DNA from: Allobosea sp035944375
Lineage (GTDB): Bacteria > Pseudomonadota > Alphaproteobacteria > Rhizobiales > Beijerinckiaceae
Length of the DNA: 64,000 bases
Assembly: GCF_035944375.1 (NCBI RefSeq)
Contig: NZ_DASZBE010000001.1
Direction: 5' to 3' (one strand)
This document shows, in pieces, positions 50,870 to 58,826 of this stretch. The notes under the pieces are model-generated. The model did not search any database and was not told the origin of the DNA. It saw only the letters and a program-made list of their open reading frames with translations. Positions within the stretch are counted from its first letter, which is position 1. Every line of letters starts with the position of its first letter. The position numbers and the translations under genes are program-made.

Positions 50870-51259
50870 TCAGACGCGACGACGCTTGCGCGGACGGCAG
50901 CCGTTATGCGGGATCGGCGTCACGTCGCGGATCGAGGTCACGGTGAAGCCGGCGGCCTGCAGCGCGCGGAGAGCCGATTCACGACCCGAACCCGGGCCGG
51001 TGACCTCGACCTCGAGGGTGCGCATGCCGTGCTCGGCGGCCTTGCGGGCGGCGTCCTCGGCGGCGACCTGCGCGGCGTAGGGGGTCGACTTGCGCGAGCC
51101 CTTGAAGCCCATCGTGCCGGCCGACGACCACGAGATCGTGTTGCCCTGCGCGTCGGTGATGGTGATCATGGTGTTGTTGAACGAGGCGTTCACATGGGCG
51201 ACGCCGGAGACGATGTTCTTGCGTTCGCGGCGGCGAACGCGCTGGGCTTCCTTGGCCAT
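50870..51259 (-). CDS. rpsK: 30S ribosomal protein S11
   Basis: 129 aa, the same length as E. coli. It opens MAKEAQRVRRRERKNIVSGV. The conserved ends RVRRRERKNIVSGVAHVNAS and DVTPIPHNGCRPRKRRRV are intact. It lies 113 bp downstream of rpsM in the alpha operon. That spacer contains GCCGCC...GGCGGC palindromic sequence with no coding potential. Confidence 0.98.
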   Translation of the reverse strand: MAKEAQRVRRRERKNIVSGVAHVNASFNNTMITITDAQGNTISWSSAGTMGFKGSRKSTPYAAQVAAEDAARKAAEHGMRTLEVEVTGPGSGRESALRALQAAGFTVTSIRDVTPIPHNGCRPRKRRRV

Positions 51260-51372
51260 AGTCTTTTCTCTTGTCCTTCAGGCGCGCCCGTGATGCCAGG
51301 CGCTGGGGATGCCGCCCGCCCCGAGGGGTCAGGCGGCGCAAAGCAGCGGACCGGTCACCCGGCCCGCCGAAA

Positions 51373-51741
51373 TCACTTCTTCTTGCCGGCGATCGGCTTC
51401 GCCTTGCCCTTGCGGGTGCGGGCGTTGGTGTGGGTGCGCTGGCCGCGGACCGGCAGCGAGCGGCGATGGCGCAGGCCGCGATAGCAGCCCAGATCCATCA
51501 GGCGCTTGATGTTCATCGAGACTTCGCGGCGCAGGTCGCCCTCGACGAGATAGTCGCGGTCGATCGTCTCGCGGATCTGGAGAACCTCGGCGTCGGTCAG
51601 CTGGTTGACGCGGCGCTCGGCGACGATGCCGACCTTGTCGCAGATTTCCTGGGCCTTGGCCGCGCCAATGCCGTGAATGTACTGCAGGCCGATGACGACG
51701 CGCTTGTTGGTCGGAATGTTGACGCCGGCAATACGTGCCAT
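51373..51741 (-). CDS. rpsM: 30S ribosomal protein S13
   Basis: 122 aa (E. coli 118). MARIAGVNIPTNKRVVIGLQ begins it. The C-terminal tail is basic (RTHTNARTRKGKAKPIAGKK). It is the first gene of the alpha block: a 247 bp gap separates it from adk and holds a good promoter at 51917-51945. The long in-frame reading to 51966 is not used. rpmJ and rpsD, present in the E. coli version of this block, are absent here. Confidence 0.98.
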   Translation of the reverse strand: MARIAGVNIPTNKRVVIGLQYIHGIGAAKAQEICDKVGIVAERRVNQLTDAEVLQIRETIDRDYLVEGDLRREVSMNIKRLMDLGCYRGLRHRRSLPVRGQRTHTNARTRKGKAKPIAGKKK

Positions 51742-51916
51742 GACGATCTCTCCATGTCGGCCGGCAGACGCCCAGTGGCGCGCCAGCGGTTTTAAAGATA
51801 CCTCGCGCCGGTGGAGGCCGGCCCCTGCGAAGCGTTGAACCCGTTCCATGCGGGAATGCGACGTCGCCCCTTCTCGCGAAGGTAACGGCATCGCTGTCAT
51901 GAAACCGGAAGTCGGG

Positions 51917-51945
51917 TCGTTAGTCGTTCGGCCACGCCGAGTCAA
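51917..51945 (-). promoter_or_regulatory. Sigma-70-type promoter ahead of rpsM
   Basis: On the minus strand TTGACT (51940-51945), 17 bp, TAACGA (51917-51922). It lies about 175 bp ahead of the rpsM start in the 247 bp adk-rpsM gap. It would allow rpsM-rpsK-rpoA-rplQ to be expressed independently of the upstream spc part. No other element was seen in this gap. Confidence 0.65.
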
Positions 51946-51988
51946 CCCGGCGAAGCCAAGATTCATGCCAGCGGCGAGACAGCCGGGA

Positions 51989-52573
51989 TCAGTGTCCCAC
52001 CAGAGCCTTCTCGATCGCAGCCGTCACATCATCGACCGGCTGCATGCCGTCGATCTCGATGACCTGGCCGCGCTTCGCGTAATAGGGCGAGACGACCGCG
52101 GTGTCGCGGTTATAGGCCTCGAGCCGGGTCTTGAAGACCTCCGGATCGTCGTCCTTGCGGACCGGTTGCCCGGCCGCCCTCGCCTCTTCGGCGCGCTTGA
52201 CGATGCGGTCGACGAGCTTGCTCTGGTCGACCTTGAGCTCCAGCACCGTGTCGAGTTCGAGATGCTTGGAGGCAAGCATGGCGTCCAGCGCCTCGGCCTG
52301 GGCGAGCGTGCGCGGAAAGCCGTCGAGGATGAAGCCCTTCTTGCAGTCGGGCTCCTCGATCCGGTCGGCGACGATCCCGATGACGATCTCGTCCGAGACG
52401 AGGCCGCCGGCATCCATCACCGCCTTCGCCTTGACGCCGACCGGCGTCTGGGCCGCGACGGCGGCGCGCAGCATGTCGCCCGTCGACAGTTGCGGAATGC
52501 CGTGCTTCGCGACGATGCGCGCAGCCTGAGTGCCCTTCCCCGCCCCCGGCGGCCCCAGGAAGATCAGTCGCAT
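51989..52573 (-). CDS. adk: Adenylate kinase (short form)
   Basis: 194 aa. GPPGAGKGTQAARI (P-loop), DGFPRTLAQAEALDAML and RLEAYNRDTAVVSPYYAKRG are diagnostic. The LID domain is short and lacks the zinc-binding Cys of many bacterial enzymes, hence the reduced length. The ATG at 52573 overlaps the secY stop by one base (TGATG), so it is coupled to secY. It provides ADP from AMP and ATP. Confidence 0.97.
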   Translation of the reverse strand: MRLIFLGPPGAGKGTQAARIVAKHGIPQLSTGDMLRAAVAAQTPVGVKAKAVMDAGGLVSDEIVIGIVADRIEEPDCKKGFILDGFPRTLAQAEALDAMLASKHLELDTVLELKVDQSKLVDRIVKRAEEARAAGQPVRKDDDPEVFKTRLEAYNRDTAVVSPYYAKRGQVIEIDGMQPVDDVTAAIEKALVGH

Positions 52574-53910
52574 CAGCGTTTCGCTCCTCGCAGCTTGGCC
52601 TTCTTGACCAGCCCCTCATACTGATGGGCCAGCAGGTGCCCGTGAACTTGCGCCACGGTATCCATCGTCGTCGTCACCACGATGAGCAGCGAGGTGCCGC
52701 CCAGCAGGATGATCGGTATCTGGGCATAGGTGATCATGAACTCGGGGATAAGGCAGACGATAGTCAAATAGCCGGCACCCAGCACCGTGACCCGCGTCAG
52801 CACCCGGTCGATATGCTCGGCCGTGCGCTCGCCGGGGCGGATGCCCGGCATGAAGCCGCCATGCTTCTTGAGGTTGTCCGCCGTCTCCGTCGGGTTGAAC
52901 ACGATCGCGGTGTAGAAGAAGCAGAAGAAGATGATCAGCGCCGCATAGAGGATCATGAACAGCGGCCGGCCATGGGCGAGATAGGTCGCCATCGTCGCCA
53001 TGAAGCCCGTGCCGCCGGCCGCCTGCGAGAAGCTCGCGATCGTCGTCGGCAGCAGCAGCAGCGAGGAGGCGAAGATCGGCGGGATGACGCCGGCGGTGTT
53101 GAGCTTCAGCGGCAGGAACGAGGTCTGCCCCTCATACATCCGGTTGCCGACCTGGCGCTTGGGATAGTTGATCAGCAGCCGGCGCTGGGCGCGCTCCATG
53201 AACACGCAGAACGCGATGACGCAGATCGCCATCACCAGGATCAGCAGCAGCAGGCCGGTGGAGATCGCGCCCTGGCGGCCGAGTTCCAGCGTCTGCGCCA
53301 GCTGCGACGGGAACTCCGCGATGATGCCGGCGAAGATGATCATCGAGGTGCCGTTGCCGATGCCGCGGCTGGTGATCTGCTCGCCCAGCCAGAGCAGGAA
53401 CATCGTGCCGCCGACGAGCGTGATCGTGGTCGACAGGAGGAAGAACGGCCCGGGCTCCAGCACGAGATTGCCCGAACCCTGCAGGCCGACGCCGATGCCA
53501 TAGGCCTGGAACACGGCGAGCACGAGGGTGAGGTAACGCGTGTACTGGTTGAGGACCTTGCGGCCCTGCTCGCCCTCCTTCTTCAGCGCCTCGAAGGTCG
53601 GGACGACGCTGGAGAGGAGCTGGATGATGATCGAGGCCGAGATATACGGCATGATCGCCAGCGCGAAGATGGCGAGACGGCCGACCGCGCCGCCCGAAAA
53701 CATGTTGAACAGCCCGAGAACGCCGCTTTGGGTCTGCTTGAACAGATCCGCGACCGCATCGGGGTTCATGCCCGGCAGCGGGATATAGGTGCCGATCCGG
53801 TAGATGATCAGCGCACCGAGCGTGAACCAGATCCGCTTCTTCAGCTCGTCCGCCTTTGCGAACGCGCCGAAGTTCAGGTTTGAAGCCAGCTGTTCAGCTG
53901 CCGATGCCAT
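52573..53910 (-). CDS. secY: Preprotein translocase subunit SecY
   Basis: 445 aa, ten helices in the inner membrane. It begins MASAAEQLASNLNFGAFAKA. GTYIPLPGMNPDAV, FNMFSGGAVGRLAIFALAIM, KRQVGNRMYEGQTSFLPLKL and IRPGERTAEHIDRVLTRV are SecY hallmarks; the large cytoplasmic loop region with Arg is intact. It forms the Sec channel with SecE and SecG. It follows rplO after 121 bp with a strong hairpin in between. Confidence 0.98.
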   Translation of the reverse strand: MASAAEQLASNLNFGAFAKADELKKRIWFTLGALIIYRIGTYIPLPGMNPDAVADLFKQTQSGVLGLFNMFSGGAVGRLAIFALAIMPYISASIIIQLLSSVVPTFEALKKEGEQGRKVLNQYTRYLTLVLAVFQAYGIGVGLQGSGNLVLEPGPFFLLSTTITLVGGTMFLLWLGEQITSRGIGNGTSMIIFAGIIAEFPSQLAQTLELGRQGAISTGLLLLILVMAICVIAFCVFMERAQRRLLINYPKRQVGNRMYEGQTSFLPLKLNTAGVIPPIFASSLLLLPTTIASFSQAAGGTGFMATMATYLAHGRPLFMILYAALIIFFCFFYTAIVFNPTETADNLKKHGGFMPGIRPGERTAEHIDRVLTRVTVLGAGYLTIVCLIPEFMITYAQIPIILLGGTSLLIVVTTTMDTVAQVHGHLLAHQYEGLVKKAKLRGAKR

Positions 53911-53969
53911 GCGTTCGGTCCTTGGTCTTCAGATCCATGGGCACGATGGATTGCGCCCGGTCAAACAGT

Positions 53970-54007
53970 CGAACGGCGGCCAGGGCTTCTGGCCCGGCCG
54001 CCGTTCG
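53970..54007. other. Strong hairpin in the rplO-secY spacer
   Basis: CGAACGGCGGCC ... GGCCGCCGTTCG, a perfect 12 bp stem, with an inner AGGGCTTCTGGCCC. It lies in the 121 bp rplO-secY gap, far from either gene's ribosome binding site. There is no T-tract, so it may be a processing or attenuation point. Similar hairpins occur in other spacers of the cluster. Confidence 0.65.
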
Positions 54008-54031
54008 CGAGTCGTCATGTAAGCGCTCGGC

Positions 54032-54508
54032 TCACGCCTGTGAAGCGGCAGCCAGGATCTTGATCGAACCGCCGGCCTTCTCGATCGCGGCGACGGCCGA
54101 TTTCGACGCGCCGGCGACCTCGAAGGCGAGCTTCGTCTTGAGCTCGCCGACGCCGAGGATCTTCACGCCGTCCTTGGCCTGGTGCGTGATCACGCCCGCG
54201 GCGACCAGCGCCTCGACGGTGACGGCGCCCTTGGCGTCGAGCTTGCCGGCTTCCACCGCCTGCTGGATGCGACCGAGATTGACCTCGTTCAGCTCCTTGG
54301 CGAACAGATTGGTGAAGCCGCGCTTGGGCAGGCGACGATACAGCGGCATCTGGCCGCCCTCGAAGCCCTTCACGGCGACGCCGGCACGGGCCTTCTGACC
54401 CTTGACGCCACGACCACCGGTCTTGCCCTTGCCCGAGCCGATGCCACGGCCGACGCGGATGCGCGACTTGTGCGCGCCTTCGTTGTCACGGATCTCGTTG
54501 AGTTTCAT
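54032..54508 (-). CDS. rplO: 50S ribosomal protein L15
   Basis: 158 aa (E. coli 144). MKLNEIRDNEGAHKSRIRVG opens with the GSGKGKTGGRGVKGQKARAG stretch that is typical for L15. RLPKRGFTNLFAKELNEVNL is also conserved. The C-terminal extension IEKAGGSIKILAAASQA is Ala-rich. The ATG at 54508 is used instead of 54532. It follows rpmD by 13 bp. Confidence 0.97.
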   Translation of the reverse strand: MKLNEIRDNEGAHKSRIRVGRGIGSGKGKTGGRGVKGQKARAGVAVKGFEGGQMPLYRRLPKRGFTNLFAKELNEVNLGRIQQAVEAGKLDAKGAVTVEALVAAGVITHQAKDGVKILGVGELKTKLAFEVAGASKSAVAAIEKAGGSIKILAAASQA

Positions 54509-54521
54509 CGAACGATCTCCC

Positions 54522-54719
54522 TCACTTCGCATCGACGACGCGCACGAGGTGCCTGACCTTGTCGATCATGCCCCGCACGGCCGGCGTGTCGACCAGGGTC
54601 GACTGACGGCGGATCTTGTTGAGGCCGAGACCGATCAGGGTCTGGCGCTGAGACGCCTCGCGGCGGATCGGGCTACCGATCTGCTCGATGACGACGGTCT
54701 TGGTGTCGGACTTTGCCAT
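54522..54719 (-). CDS. rpmD: 50S ribosomal protein L30
   Basis: 65 aa (E. coli 59). MAKSDTKTVVIEQIGSPIRR opens it. RQTLIGLGLNKIRRQSTLVD is the hallmark. It starts at 54719 with GAGGGGGCGACC upstream, 10 bp after rpsE. The longer in-frame reading to 54761 is not used. Confidence 0.96.
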   Translation of the reverse strand: MAKSDTKTVVIEQIGSPIRREASQRQTLIGLGLNKIRRQSTLVDTPAVRGMIDKVRHLVRVVDAK

Positions 54720-54729
54720 GGTCGCCCCC

Positions 54730-55290
54730 TCACGCTTCAGCGGCGGCGTCGGCACCCGCATCGCGGCGACGCGTCTGCAGGGCGGAAACCTTGAGGTTGC
54801 GGCGAGCGGCGACGCCGCGCGGGCTGTCCTCGTTCTTCAGCGCATCGAAGGTCGCGCGGACGAGGTTGTACGGGTTCGAGGAGCCGAGCGACTTCGACAC
54901 CACGTCCTGCATGCCGACCGCCTCGAAGACGGCGCGCATCGGGCCACCGGCGATGATGCCGGTACCGGCCGGGGCAGCGCGCAGCACGACCTTGCCGGCG
55001 CCATGACGGCCCTGGACATCGTGATGGAGCGTGCGACCCTCGCGCAGCGGGATGCGGACCAGTCCGCGCTTGGCGGCTTCCGTCGCCTTGCGGATGGCCT
55101 CGGGCACTTCGCGGGCCTTGCCGTGGCCGAAGCCGACGCGGCCCTTCTGGTCGCCGACGACGACGAGCGCGGCGAAGCCGAAGCGACGCCCGCCCTTCAC
55201 CACCTTGGCGACGCGGTTGATGTGGACCAGACGGTCCACGAATTCCGAATCGCGCTCTTCGCGATCGCGGTCACGAGGCTCTCTCGCCAT
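54730..55290 (-). CDS. rpsE: 30S ribosomal protein S5
   Basis: 186 aa (E. coli 167) with an extended C-terminal tail (TRRRDAGADAAAEA). FVDRLVHINRVAKVVKGGRR and AAPAGTGIIAGGPMRAVFEA are typical S5 segments. MAREPRDRDREERDSEFV is the start at 55290; an earlier in-frame start exists but is not supported. A 143 bp gap precedes it and contains a long imperfect hairpin. Confidence 0.97.
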   Translation of the reverse strand: MAREPRDRDREERDSEFVDRLVHINRVAKVVKGGRRFGFAALVVVGDQKGRVGFGHGKAREVPEAIRKATEAAKRGLVRIPLREGRTLHHDVQGRHGAGKVVLRAAPAGTGIIAGGPMRAVFEAVGMQDVVSKSLGSSNPYNLVRATFDALKNEDSPRGVAARRNLKVSALQTRRRDAGADAAAEA

Positions 55291-55378
55291 TGTCTTTCCT
55301 CTTACTTGCGCGGCCGCCGGATCCAAGTCCCGCGCCGCTCGCTCGAGCGTTCCTGCTGGAACGACGTCTCAGAAAATG

Positions 55379-55425
55379 AAGGCCCGGCGCCCCGCCACGC
55401 CGCAAAGCGTGGTCGAGCGCCGGGA
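55379..55425. other. Long imperfect hairpin in the rplR-rpsE spacer
   Basis: On the minus strand CCCGGCGC...CCACGC-TTTGCG-GCGTGG...GCGCCGGG, a two-part stem in the 143 bp gap between rplR and rpsE. No T-tract. It may be a structured mRNA element. Confidence 0.5.
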
Positions 55426-55433
55426 ATCCGAAC

Positions 55434-55796
55434 TCAGAAGTTCAGGCCGCCCTCGCGGGCCGCATCGGCCAGCGCCTTGACGCGGCCATGATACATGTAG
55501 GAGCCGCGGTCGAAGACCACGTCCTTCACGCCGGCCTTGACCGCACGCTCTGCGATGAGCTTGCCGATCGTGGCGGCGGCCTCGACATTCGCGCCCGACT
55601 TGAGGTCGGTGCGGATGTCCTTGTCCAGGCTCGAGGCCGAAGCGAGGGTGACACCCTTCACGTCGTCGATGACCTGGGCATAGATCTGCTTGCCGGTGCG
55701 GTGCACCGACAGGCGAGCGCGGCCATTGGCGACGGCCTTGATCGCGCGGCGGACGCGGGCCTTGCGGCGCGCAGTGTTCTCTGTCTGCTTGCTCAT
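55434..55796 (-). CDS. rplR: 50S ribosomal protein L18
   Basis: 120 aa (E. coli 117). RLSVHRTGKQIYAQVIDD and the C-terminal DVVFDRGSYMYHGRVKAL are the usual landmarks, contacting 5S rRNA. The start MSKQTENTARRKARVRRAI at 55796 is 5 bp after rplF. Confidence 0.97.
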   Translation of the reverse strand: MSKQTENTARRKARVRRAIKAVANGRARLSVHRTGKQIYAQVIDDVKGVTLASASSLDKDIRTDLKSGANVEAAATIGKLIAERAVKAGVKDVVFDRGSYMYHGRVKALADAAREGGLNF

Positions 55797-55801
55797 GGCC
55801 C

Positions 55802-56335
55802 TTACTTCTTCTTCCCTTCCTTGCGGAAGATGAATTCGCCGGCGTACTTCACGCCCTTGCCCTTATAGGGCTCGGGGCCGCGATAGTCGCGGATCTCGGC
55901 GGCGGTCTGGCCGACCACCTGCTTGTCGATGCCGGTGATGACGATTTCGGTCGGCTTCGGCGTCACGATCGCGACCCCTTCCGGGATCGGATAGTCGATG
56001 TCGTGGCTGTAGCCGAGCGACAGCTTGAGCACCTTGCCGGTGACGGCGGCCTTGTAGCCGACGCCGTTGATCTCGAGCTTCTTCTCGAAGCCGGCAGTCG
56101 TGCCGACGACGAGATTGGCGATGCGGGCGCGCGAGGTGCCCCAGAGCGAGCGCGCGCGCTTGCTCTGCGAACGCGGCTGAACCGCGATCTCGCCATTCTC
56201 CATGGCGACCGAAACGTCGTCGGGAACCAGGAAGGAGAGTTCCCCCTTGGCGCCCTTGACCTTGACGAGCTGCCCGGCAACGTTGGCGGTGACGCCAGCG
56301 GGAACCGGAACAGGCTTCTTACCGATACGAGACAT
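55802..56335 (-). CDS. rplF: 50S ribosomal protein L6
   Basis: 177 aa, the E. coli length. MSRIGKKPVPVPAGVTANVA opens it. The C-terminal GPEPYKGKGVKYAGEFIFRK stretch is the rRNA-binding end. It follows rpsH by 33 bp. No anomalies. Confidence 0.98.
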   Translation of the reverse strand: MSRIGKKPVPVPAGVTANVAGQLVKVKGAKGELSFLVPDDVSVAMENGEIAVQPRSQSKRARSLWGTSRARIANLVVGTTAGFEKKLEINGVGYKAAVTGKVLKLSLGYSHDIDYPIPEGVAIVTPKPTEIVITGIDKQVVGQTAAEIRDYRGPEPYKGKGVKYAGEFIFRKEGKKK

Positions 56336-56368
56336 TGGATTTCTCCTGAAAACGAGCGGCGCGAAAGG

Positions 56369-56767
56369 TCAGAAGACCTTGCAAAGCACTTCGCCGCCCA
56401 CGTTCTGCTCGCGGGCAAGGTGATCGGGCATCACACCCTTCGGGGTCGAGATGATGGTCACGCCAAGGCCATCGGCCACGCGGGGCATCGTCTCCACCGA
56501 AGAATAGACGCGGCGGCCGGGCTTCGACACGCGCGAGATCGACCGGATGACCGGCTGCCCCTCGTGGTACTTCAGCTCGATGTCGAACTCGGTCCGGCCG
56601 TTGCCGAACTCGGTCTGGGTGTAGCCGCGGATGTAGCCTTCGGCCTGAAGCACGTCGAGCACGCGGGCCCGCAGCTTCGAGCCCGGCGTCGAAACGCGGG
56701 ACTTGCGCCGCATCTGCGCATTGCGGATGCGGGTCAGCATATCGCCGAGCGGATCAATGATCGCCAT
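56369..56767 (-). CDS. rpsH: 30S ribosomal protein S8
   Basis: 132 aa (E. coli 130). MAIIDPLGDMLTRIRNAQMR and VYSSVETMPRVADGLGVTII are S8 signatures; STPKGVMPDHLAREQNVGGE is the conserved end. In E. coli S8 represses the spc operon by binding the rplE leader; such a site was not looked for in detail here. It follows rpsN by 12 bp. Confidence 0.98.
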   Translation of the reverse strand: MAIIDPLGDMLTRIRNAQMRRKSRVSTPGSKLRARVLDVLQAEGYIRGYTQTEFGNGRTEFDIELKYHEGQPVIRSISRVSKPGRRVYSSVETMPRVADGLGVTIISTPKGVMPDHLAREQNVGGEVLCKVF

Positions 56768-56779
56768 GATGCGTCCTCC

Positions 56780-57085
56780 TCACCAGCTCGACTTGACGAG
56801 GCCGGGAACCAGCCCCTTGTTGCCGAGCTCGCGCAGCGCAACGCGCGACATCTTCAGCTTGCGGTAGAAGGCGCGCGGACGGCCCGTCACCTCGCAGCGG
56901 TTGCGCACCCGGTTCGGAGCCGAGTTGCGCGGCAGTTCGGCCAGCTTCAGGCGAGCGAGGAAACGCTCGTCCATGGACTGGCTGTCGTCATTGGCGATCT
57001 CAAGCAACCGGGCGCGGCGGCCGGCGAACTTCTTCACCAGTTCCTTGCGGCGGTTGTTGTTCTCGACGGAGCTCTTCTTAGCCAT
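56780..57085 (-). CDS. rpsN: 30S ribosomal protein S14 (zinc-free long form)
   Basis: 101 aa, as in E. coli. MAKKSSVENNNRRKELVKKF opens it; NRCEVTGRPRAFYRKLKMSR is the C-terminal hallmark. Only one Cys is present, so this is the zinc-independent type. It lies 36 bp after rplE. Confidence 0.97.
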   Translation of the reverse strand: MAKKSSVENNNRRKELVKKFAGRRARLLEIANDDSQSMDERFLARLKLAELPRNSAPNRVRNRCEVTGRPRAFYRKLKMSRVALRELGNKGLVPGLVKSSW

Positions 57086-57121
57086 CGATCTCTCCTGGTT
57101 TCCGCGTATGAACGCTTGAGT

Positions 57122-57688
57122 TCACTGCCGGAACGGGAAGTTGAAGTGCTTGAGCAGGGCGCGAGCCTCGTCGTCCGACTTCGCAGTCGTGCAGACGATC
57201 ACGTCCATGCCCCAGACCTGGTCGACCTTGTCGTAGTTGATCTCGGGGAACACGATGTGCTCCTTGATCCCGAGCGCGAAATTGCCGCGCCCGTCGAACG
57301 ACTTCGGGTTCAGGCCGCGGAAGTCACGCACGCGCGGGAGGGCGATGGTGACGAGACGGTCGACGAACTCGAACATCTTGGTCTTGCGCAGCGTGACCTT
57401 GCAGCCGACCGCCATGTTCTCGCGCAGCTTGAAGCCGGCGATCGCGAGGCGGGACTTGGTGATGACCGGCTTCTGGCCGGCGATCAGGGCGAGGTCGCCG
57501 GCGGCGTTGTCGACCTTCTTGCGGTCGGCGGTCGCTTCGCCAACGCCCATGTTGATGACGACCTTCTCGATGGTCGGCACTTCCATGGCGTTCTTGTAGC
57601 CGAACTCGGCGATCATCGCCGGACGGACGACGTCCTCGTAATGCTTCTTCATACGCGGCGTGAGAGCCGCCTGCTGGTTCTCAACCAT
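57122..57688 (-). CDS. rplE: 50S ribosomal protein L5
   Basis: 188 aa (E. coli 179). NAMEVPTIEKVVINMGVGEA, KPVITKSRLAIAGFKLREN and GLNPKSFDGRGNFALGIKEH are the L5 landmarks. MVENQQAALTPRMKKHYEDV opens at 57688. It overlaps the rplX stop region by 8 nt, suggesting coupled translation. Confidence 0.98.
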   Translation of the reverse strand: MVENQQAALTPRMKKHYEDVVRPAMIAEFGYKNAMEVPTIEKVVINMGVGEATADRKKVDNAAGDLALIAGQKPVITKSRLAIAGFKLRENMAVGCKVTLRKTKMFEFVDRLVTIALPRVRDFRGLNPKSFDGRGNFALGIKEHIVFPEINYDKVDQVWGMDVIVCTTAKSDDEARALLKHFNFPFRQ

Positions 57689-57998
57689 CGATCAGATCCC
57701 CCGAACGCTTGGCGAAACGGACCTTGCGGCCATCGTCCAGAACCTTGAAGCCGACGCGCGTCGGCTTGCCGTCCTTGGGATCGGCCACGGCGAGATTCGA
57801 CAGGTCGATGGTGGCCTCCTTGGAGATGATGCCGCCCTCGGACTGAGCCGATGCCTTGGTGTGCTTCTTGACGAGCATGACGCCACGCACGACGGCGCGC
57901 GCATCCTTCGGCATGACCTGGAGCACTTCGCCGGCCTTGCCCTTGTCACGGCCGGCCAGCACGACGACCTTGTCGCCCTTCTTGATCTTCGCAGCCAT
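57681..57998 (-). CDS. rplX: 50S ribosomal protein L24
   Basis: 105 aa (E. coli 104). MAAKIKKGDKVVVLAGRDKG is the KOW-containing start. It begins at 57998, where TGATG overlaps the rplN stop by one base. Its end overlaps rplE by 8 bp. The short GTG-ATG variant (57998 or 58001) makes no real difference. Confidence 0.97.
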   Translation of the reverse strand: MAAKIKKGDKVVVLAGRDKGKAGEVLQVMPKDARAVVRGVMLVKKHTKASAQSEGGIISKEATIDLSNLAVADPKDGKPTRVGFKVLDDGRKVRFAKRSGDLIDG

Positions 57999-58366
57999 CA
58001 CAGCACCTCAGGCGCAAGCGAGATGATCTTCATGTGGTTCTTCGCGCGCAGCTCGCGCGGGACCGGTCCGAAGATGCGGGTGCCGACGGGCTCTTTCTGG
58101 TTGTTGATCAGAACGGCCGCGTTGCGGTCGAACCGGATCACGGAGCCGTCGGGGCGCTTGACGTCCTTGGCGGTGCGAACGACGACCGCCTTCATGACGT
58201 CGCCCTTCTTCACGCGACCGCGCGGGATGGCTTCCTTGATCGAAACAACGATGATGTCGCCGATGCGCGCATAGCGCCGCTTCGACCCGCCGAGAACCTT
58301 GATGCACATCACGCGACGGGCGCCGGAATTATCCGCGACCTCGAGATTAGTCTGCACCTGGATCAT
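57998..58366 (-). CDS. rplN: 50S ribosomal protein L14
   Basis: 122 aa (E. coli 123). MIQVQTNLEVADNSGARRVM is invariant among bacteria. The TGA overlaps the rplX ATG by one base. It is separated from rpsQ by 206 bp, unusually long for this part of the operon; that gap holds repeat E2 and a small hairpin. Confidence 0.98.
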   Translation of the reverse strand: MIQVQTNLEVADNSGARRVMCIKVLGGSKRRYARIGDIIVVSIKEAIPRGRVKKGDVMKAVVVRTAKDVKRPDGSVIRFDRNAAVLINNQKEPVGTRIFGPVPRELRAKNHMKIISLAPEVL

Positions 58367-58463
58367 GGCCTTGATCCTTCCAGTGTATCAGCGCGGTTTC
58401 CCGGATGCACCAGCGCGTCCGGGACTACGACTGACGGGGGTCGATCGCCCCCTGGCCTCAAAA

Positions 58464-58511
58464 CAAAGCATGATCCGCAAAAGTGGAGCCCACCTTTGCG
58501 GCGAAACATGC
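58464..58511. repeat. Short repeat, family E, copy E2, inside the ribosomal operon
   Basis: AAAGCATGATCCGCAAAAGT followed by GGAGCCCACCTTTGCGGCG and AAACATGCCC. It is an imperfect palindrome of the GAGCATGATCCG type (compare E1 at 39135). Next to it, GCCCGA-TATGAT-TCGGGC (about 58537-58554) is a second hairpin. The rest of the 206 bp rpsQ-rplN gap holds nothing that I can identify. The repeat appears to have been inserted in the rpsQ-rplN junction. Confidence 0.65.
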
Positions 58512-58572
58512 CCGACTACCTATTCCGCCGCCCCGCGCCCGATATGATTCGGGCAGCGGCAGCCGCGTTGAC

Positions 58573-58815
58573 CTACGCCTTGGGAGCGTTGTCGAGCACA
58601 ACCCAGCTTTTCAGCTTGGAAATCGGCTTGGACTCCTCGATCCAGACCTGATCCCCGACCTTGGCCACCTCCGCCTCATCATGGGCGTGATAGTTTTTGG
58701 TGCGGCGAACCGTCTTCTTGAGGAGAGGGTGCGTATAGCGCCGCTCGACCTTGACCACAACAGTTTTGTTCTGCTTGTCGCTGACGACGACGCCCTGCAG
58801 CACGCGCTTCGGCAT
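58573..58815 (-). CDS. rpsQ: 30S ribosomal protein S17
   Basis: 80 aa (E. coli 84). MPKRVLQGVVVSDKQNKTVV opens it; VKVERRYTHPLLKKTVRRTK is conserved. It is the last gene before the 206 bp gap. It follows rpmC by 11 bp. Confidence 0.97.
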   Translation of the reverse strand: MPKRVLQGVVVSDKQNKTVVVKVERRYTHPLLKKTVRRTKNYHAHDEAEVAKVGDQVWIEESKPISKLKSWVVLDNAPKA

Positions 58816-58826
58816 TGTCTAACTCC

